Assembly (NCBI GenBank): GCA_030634605.1
Contig: DAOWAK010000044.1
Coordinates: 1 to 7,864, forward strand
Length of the DNA: 7,864 bases
Direction: 5' to 3'
Source: Sedimentisphaerales bacterium
GTDB lineage: Bacteria; Planctomycetota; Phycisphaerae; Sedimentisphaerales; SM23-30
The notes below the pieces were generated by a model. It was given only the letters and a program-made list of their open reading frames with translations, searched no databases and had not been told where the DNA came from. A program made the position numbers and the translations under genes. Positions within the stretch are counted from its first letter, which is position 1. Every line of letters begins with the position of its first letter. Positions 6,182 through 7,864 of the stretch are shown in pieces.

Positions 6182-7041
6182 GTCTTGAGCTCTTCCACTA
6201 TTAGTTCGTCGCTGACAAACTCATGCAGCTTGGCTCGAACCACTTCGGCCAAGGTAAATTCCGACACCTGGCAATGGGCACACATCCCCCGCATCGCAAC
6301 AATCACCCGATTTTCCACAACATCGATCAACTCGATGTCCCCGCCGTCGGCTTGCAAGGCCGGGCGAACCTGTTGATCCAGGGTTTGCTGGATCAGCTTG
6401 ATCTTCTCGATGTTGGTCATGGATCGACTTTTTTGTTTTATTGTTTTGTCATCCTGATCAGCGGTTGGTTGGGGGATTTCTCTTTGAAGCTGCTGCAGGA
6501 TTTCTTCAATATCTCCACGGCAGCCACCGCAACCGCCCCCGGCTTTGCAATAATTAGTAACCTGCTCTACCGTTTTGAGGTTATTTTCCTGAGCTACTCG
6601 CTTGATTTCTTCGTCGGTAACGCCAAAACAGGTACAAACCACGTTGCCTTCAAGCTCATGTTTTTCGGTAGATCCGGTGCGGTAATTATCAATTGCTGCT
6701 TCCAGAGCTTCGCGGCCCATTACCGAACAATGCATTTTCTGTTCCGGCAGGCCGCCCAGAAATTCCACGATGTCCTGGTTAGTAATTTCCTCGGCTTCGG
6801 CGAGGGTTTTGCCCTTGATCAACTCGGTAAGTGCCGAAGCAGAGGCAATGGCGCTGCCGCAGCCAAAGGTTTGAAATTTCACATCGCTGATCGTGCCGTT
6901 GTCAGAAAGATTGAACATCAAACGCAACGCGTCTCCGCAGGCCAGCGAACCCACTTCCCCCACCGCATCAGGATTTTCTATTACCCCGGCATTGCGGGGA
7001 TTGAAAAAATGGTCTTTTAGTGTCTCGGTATAATCCCACAT
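6178..7041 (-). CDS. nifU: NifU, three-domain Fe-S cluster scaffold
   Basis: Scaffold on which [2Fe-2S] and [4Fe-4S] clusters are built with sulfur from NifS. Three domains are visible in 287 residues. The N-terminal IscU-like domain (1-125) has ligands C35, D37, C61 and C105. The central BFD-like [2Fe-2S] domain (about 133-185) has C136 and C138 in VCTCFG, and C171 and C174 in GGCGGC. The C-terminal NifU/Nfu domain (about 211-287) has the CxxC pair C254/C257. This matches the layout of Azotobacter NifU with a somewhat shorter linker (190-210). A GGAG lies 11 nt before ATG 7041. It is 17 bp downstream of the small upstream gene and overlaps nifS, so it sits mid-operon. No nitrogenase genes are visible, so a general Fe-S role is likely, as in other anaerobes that use NifUS for housekeeping. 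Confidence 0.96.
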   Translation of the reverse strand: MWDYTETLKDHFFNPRNAGVIENPDAVGEVGSLACGDALRLMFNLSDNGTISDVKFQTFGCGSAIASASALTELIKGKTLAEAEEITNQDIVEFLGGLPEQKMHCSVMGREALEAAIDNYRTGSTEKHELEGNVVCTCFGVTDEEIKRVAQENNLKTVEQVTNYCKAGGGCGGCRGDIEEILQQLQREIPQPTADQDDKTIKQKSRSMTNIEKIKLIQQTLDQQVRPALQADGGDIELIDVVENRVIVAMRGMCAHCQVSEFTLAEVVRAKLHEFVSDELIVEELKT

Positions 7042-7058
7042 AATTAATCAGTCTCCAT

Positions 7059-7298
7059 TTAGGCATGTCCGAACACCGGATTAGTGTCCGGCTGCTGCGT
7101 GGCCGATCTACGCTCCTGGTGGACCTGCTGTTCCGCCTGGACCAAGGTGCGGATCTTGTAGCCGCAATCGCGCATGGTGCCGTACAGCACGCCACAGCCA
7201 ACATCCTTGCGAGCCAGATCGCCCTTATCGGCCAGCTTTAAAAGCTCCTCCGCCAGGATCAGAGCTTTCCTTAGATTTCTGTTACATTTTCTTTCCAT
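7059..7298 (-). CDS. Small conserved-looking protein of unknown function, first gene of the nifU-nifS operon
   Basis: A 79-residue soluble protein with no signal peptide or membrane helix. Predicted helices cover about 8-24 and 36-66, joined by a turn with KDVGCGVLYGTMRDCGYKIR (31-50); cysteines are at 5, 35 and 45. The GCGVLYG...RD.xYKIR pattern looks like a conserved motif, and I have an impression of similar small proteins in other anaerobes, but I cannot name a family. A good ribosome site (GGAGGT) lies 8 nt before ATG 7298; GTG 7301, one codon earlier in frame, is a poorer alternative at 5 nt. The TAA stop is 17 bp from nifU, so co-transcription is very likely. The two cysteines near the motif could bind metal or exchange sulfur, which is speculation. 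The last about 15 residues are polar and probably disordered. Confidence 0.8.
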   Translation of the reverse strand: MERKCNRNLRKALILAEELLKLADKGDLARKDVGCGVLYGTMRDCGYKIRTLVQAEQQVHQERRSATQQPDTNPVFGHA

Positions 7299-7374
7299 CA
7301 CATACCACCTCCGTCGGTGAAGCTATGGTCGCCGTTATTCCAATCCGCAAAGTGTGTACCAGAGGGAACCTTTT

Positions 7375-7393
7375 TTTGTAAATTATTTACAAA
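7375..7393. promoter_or_regulatory. Perfect 9-1-9 palindrome upstream of the Fe-S operon, a Fur-family-like operator candidate
   Basis: TTTGTAAAT, one T, then ATTTACAAA is a perfect 19-bp inverted repeat about 75 bp before the first gene of the operon. Its core TGTAAAT-N-ATTTACA has the 7-1-7 geometry of Fur/PerR/Zur boxes but a different half-site from the classic Fur box. A further half-site, TTTACAAA, lies at 7411-7418. The position fits an operator overlapping the operon's promoter; no clear -35/-10 pair could be resolved. Confidence 0.5.
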
Positions 7394-7457
7394 TCGTTAT
7401 TAGGCCATGGTTTACAAAATTAAGTTTTATCTCCGTTTCTTTAAGCAGGGGCGATAT

Positions 7458-7477
7458 TGTATCACGTTAATGAGACA
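7458..7477 (-). promoter_or_regulatory. Enhancer-like dyad site 1
   Basis: On the - strand TGTCTCATT, five bases, GATACA. It matches site 3 at 16 of 20 positions, in the opposite orientation. TGTMTC half-sites face each other as an inverted repeat, as expected for a dimeric activator. Confidence 0.5.
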
Positions 7478-7564
7478 TATTATATTAATGCCACACTATT
7501 AATACTTGCCCTGTCGTTACAAAAACCCCTGAAAAATGAAATAATAGGCCATTAAGCCCATTTT

Positions 7565-7585
7565 TCCAGGCTTTGATTTCCTGGA
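7565..7585. repeat. Short inverted repeat next to dyad site 2
   Basis: TCCAGG (7565-7570) pairs with CCTGGA (7580-7585) across 9 bases, ending 3 bp before dyad site 2. It could be another protein site or chance. Confidence 0.4.
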
Positions 7586-7588
7586 CAG

Positions 7589-7613
7589 TGTCTCATTAAT
7601 AAGTTTTGATACA
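7589..7613 (+). promoter_or_regulatory. Enhancer-like dyad site 2 (wide spacing)
   Basis: TGTCTCATT (7589-7597), ten bases, GATACA (7608-7613). It has the same half-sites as sites 1 and 3 but 5 bp more between them, about half a helical turn. An extra GATACA follows at 7625-7630. Confidence 0.45.
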
Positions 7614-7723
7614 TTATAAGGTCCGATACACATCTAACGATTGTATGGATTATCACTTATAAAACGAATAAAGCGGGATTTCGGCTATGAAATTATACCA
7701 TTTTTTATATTAAACGCCTAAAG

Positions 7724-7743
7724 TGTCTCATTTCAGAGATACA
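7724..7743 (+). promoter_or_regulatory. Enhancer-like dyad site 3
   Basis: TGTCTCATT (7724-7732), five bases, GATACA (7738-7743). It lies just under 90 bp before the -24 box, a usual distance for sigma-54 activator sites. Confidence 0.5.
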
Positions 7744-7829
7744 CTATTACAAGATAAACGGCTTTTGGCAACAAGTATAAAGCCTTATTATAAGACGACT
7801 TATGTTTTTTGTGCTTCTAACCATCTTTC

Positions 7830-7845
7830 TGGCACGCAGGTTGCA
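7830..7845 (+). promoter_or_regulatory. Sigma-54 (RpoN) -24/-12 promoter
   Basis: TGGCAC (7830-7835), G, CAGG, TTGC (7841-7844), A: a full match to the consensus TGGCACRNNNNTTGCW. Transcription should start near 7856 and run rightward out of the window. The gene it drives is not in this window. Confidence 0.85.
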
Positions 7846-7864
7846 TTATATGTGTTTCGTAAAT

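Larger units (their letters stand above)
7441..7829. other. AT-rich gene-free regulatory region
   Basis: No open frame of useful length is seen on either strand and no RNA gene is recognised. The stretch holds three related dyad sites (listed separately), a stem-loop at 7565-7585, GGCTTT/AAAGCC arms at 7760-7765 and 7779-7784, and the word ACACTATTA twice (7493-7501, 7741-7749). It reads as a long upstream region of the gene controlled by the sigma-54 promoter at 7830. Confidence 0.6.

Noticed and set aside
6223..7020. 265-codon open frame on the + strand
   Set aside because: It lies antisense to nifU, whose domains and cluster ligands are all intact. The translation resembles no protein I know, so it is a shadow frame.
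4949..7041. Part of a nitrogen-fixation cluster
   Set aside because: No nifH, nifD, nifK or other nitrogenase gene is visible, and many anaerobes use NifUS for general Fe-S assembly. Neighbours outside the window could change this.
7375..7393. Rex (redox) operator
   Set aside because: Rex sites have TTGTGAA half-sites with an even 4-bp gap. Here the half-site is TTGTAAA with an odd centre, which fits Fur-family geometry better.
7458..7743. NifA upstream activator sites (TGT-N10-ACA)
   Set aside because: The TGT...ACA pairs here are separated by 14 or 19 bases, not 10, and the conserved half-sites are longer than those of NifA.

Overview
The window looks like bacterial chromosome, with dense genes of ordinary architecture and no phage or plasmid functions. 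My best guess at origin is a Planctomycetota (Phycisphaerae-like) or related anaerobic lineage. This rests on the general look of the proteins: a three-domain NifU used with NifS as a housekeeping Fe-S system, a WecA-like transferase, and a large O-antigen-ligase-type protein with a long soluble tail. The assignment is a guess, because no rRNA or other marker gene is present.

Left part (1-4007, + strand): the last 24 codons of an unknown upstream gene overlap the start of a WecA/MraY-family polyprenyl-phosphate sugar-1-phosphate transferase. About 380 bp later comes an 825-residue, many-times membrane-spanning O-antigen ligase/polymerase-type protein with a soluble helical C-terminal region. 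Together they suggest a surface-glycan locus: the first enzyme loads a lipid carrier with a sugar phosphate, and the second polymerises or transfers the finished glycan.

The gaps after both genes (1184-1503 and 4004-4199) are filled by two related composite elements. They share nearly identical left ends and similar right ends that form short terminal inverted repeats, but they carry different hairpin cargo: four 60-bp terminator-like repeats in the first, and two other hairpins plus two perfect 41-bp terminator repeats in the second.

Middle and right part (4202-7298, - strand): a typical 2-Cys peroxiredoxin, then (reading leftward from 7298) a probable operon of a 79-residue protein of unknown function, nifU and nifS. 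The nifU stop and nifS start overlap by 4 bp. NifS supplies sulfur from cysteine and NifU assembles [Fe-S] clusters. With no nitrogenase genes visible, general Fe-S assembly is the simplest reading. A perfect 9-1-9 palindrome with Fur-family geometry (7375-7393) lies upstream of this operon.

Right edge (about 7440-7864): an AT-rich stretch without genes that reads as a long regulatory region. It holds a full-consensus sigma-54 (-24/-12) promoter at 7830-7845 pointing out of the window, preceded by three related dyad sites at 7458-7477, 7589-7613 and 7724-7743. These have the layout of enhancer sites for a sigma-54 activator. The controlled gene lies beyond the window.
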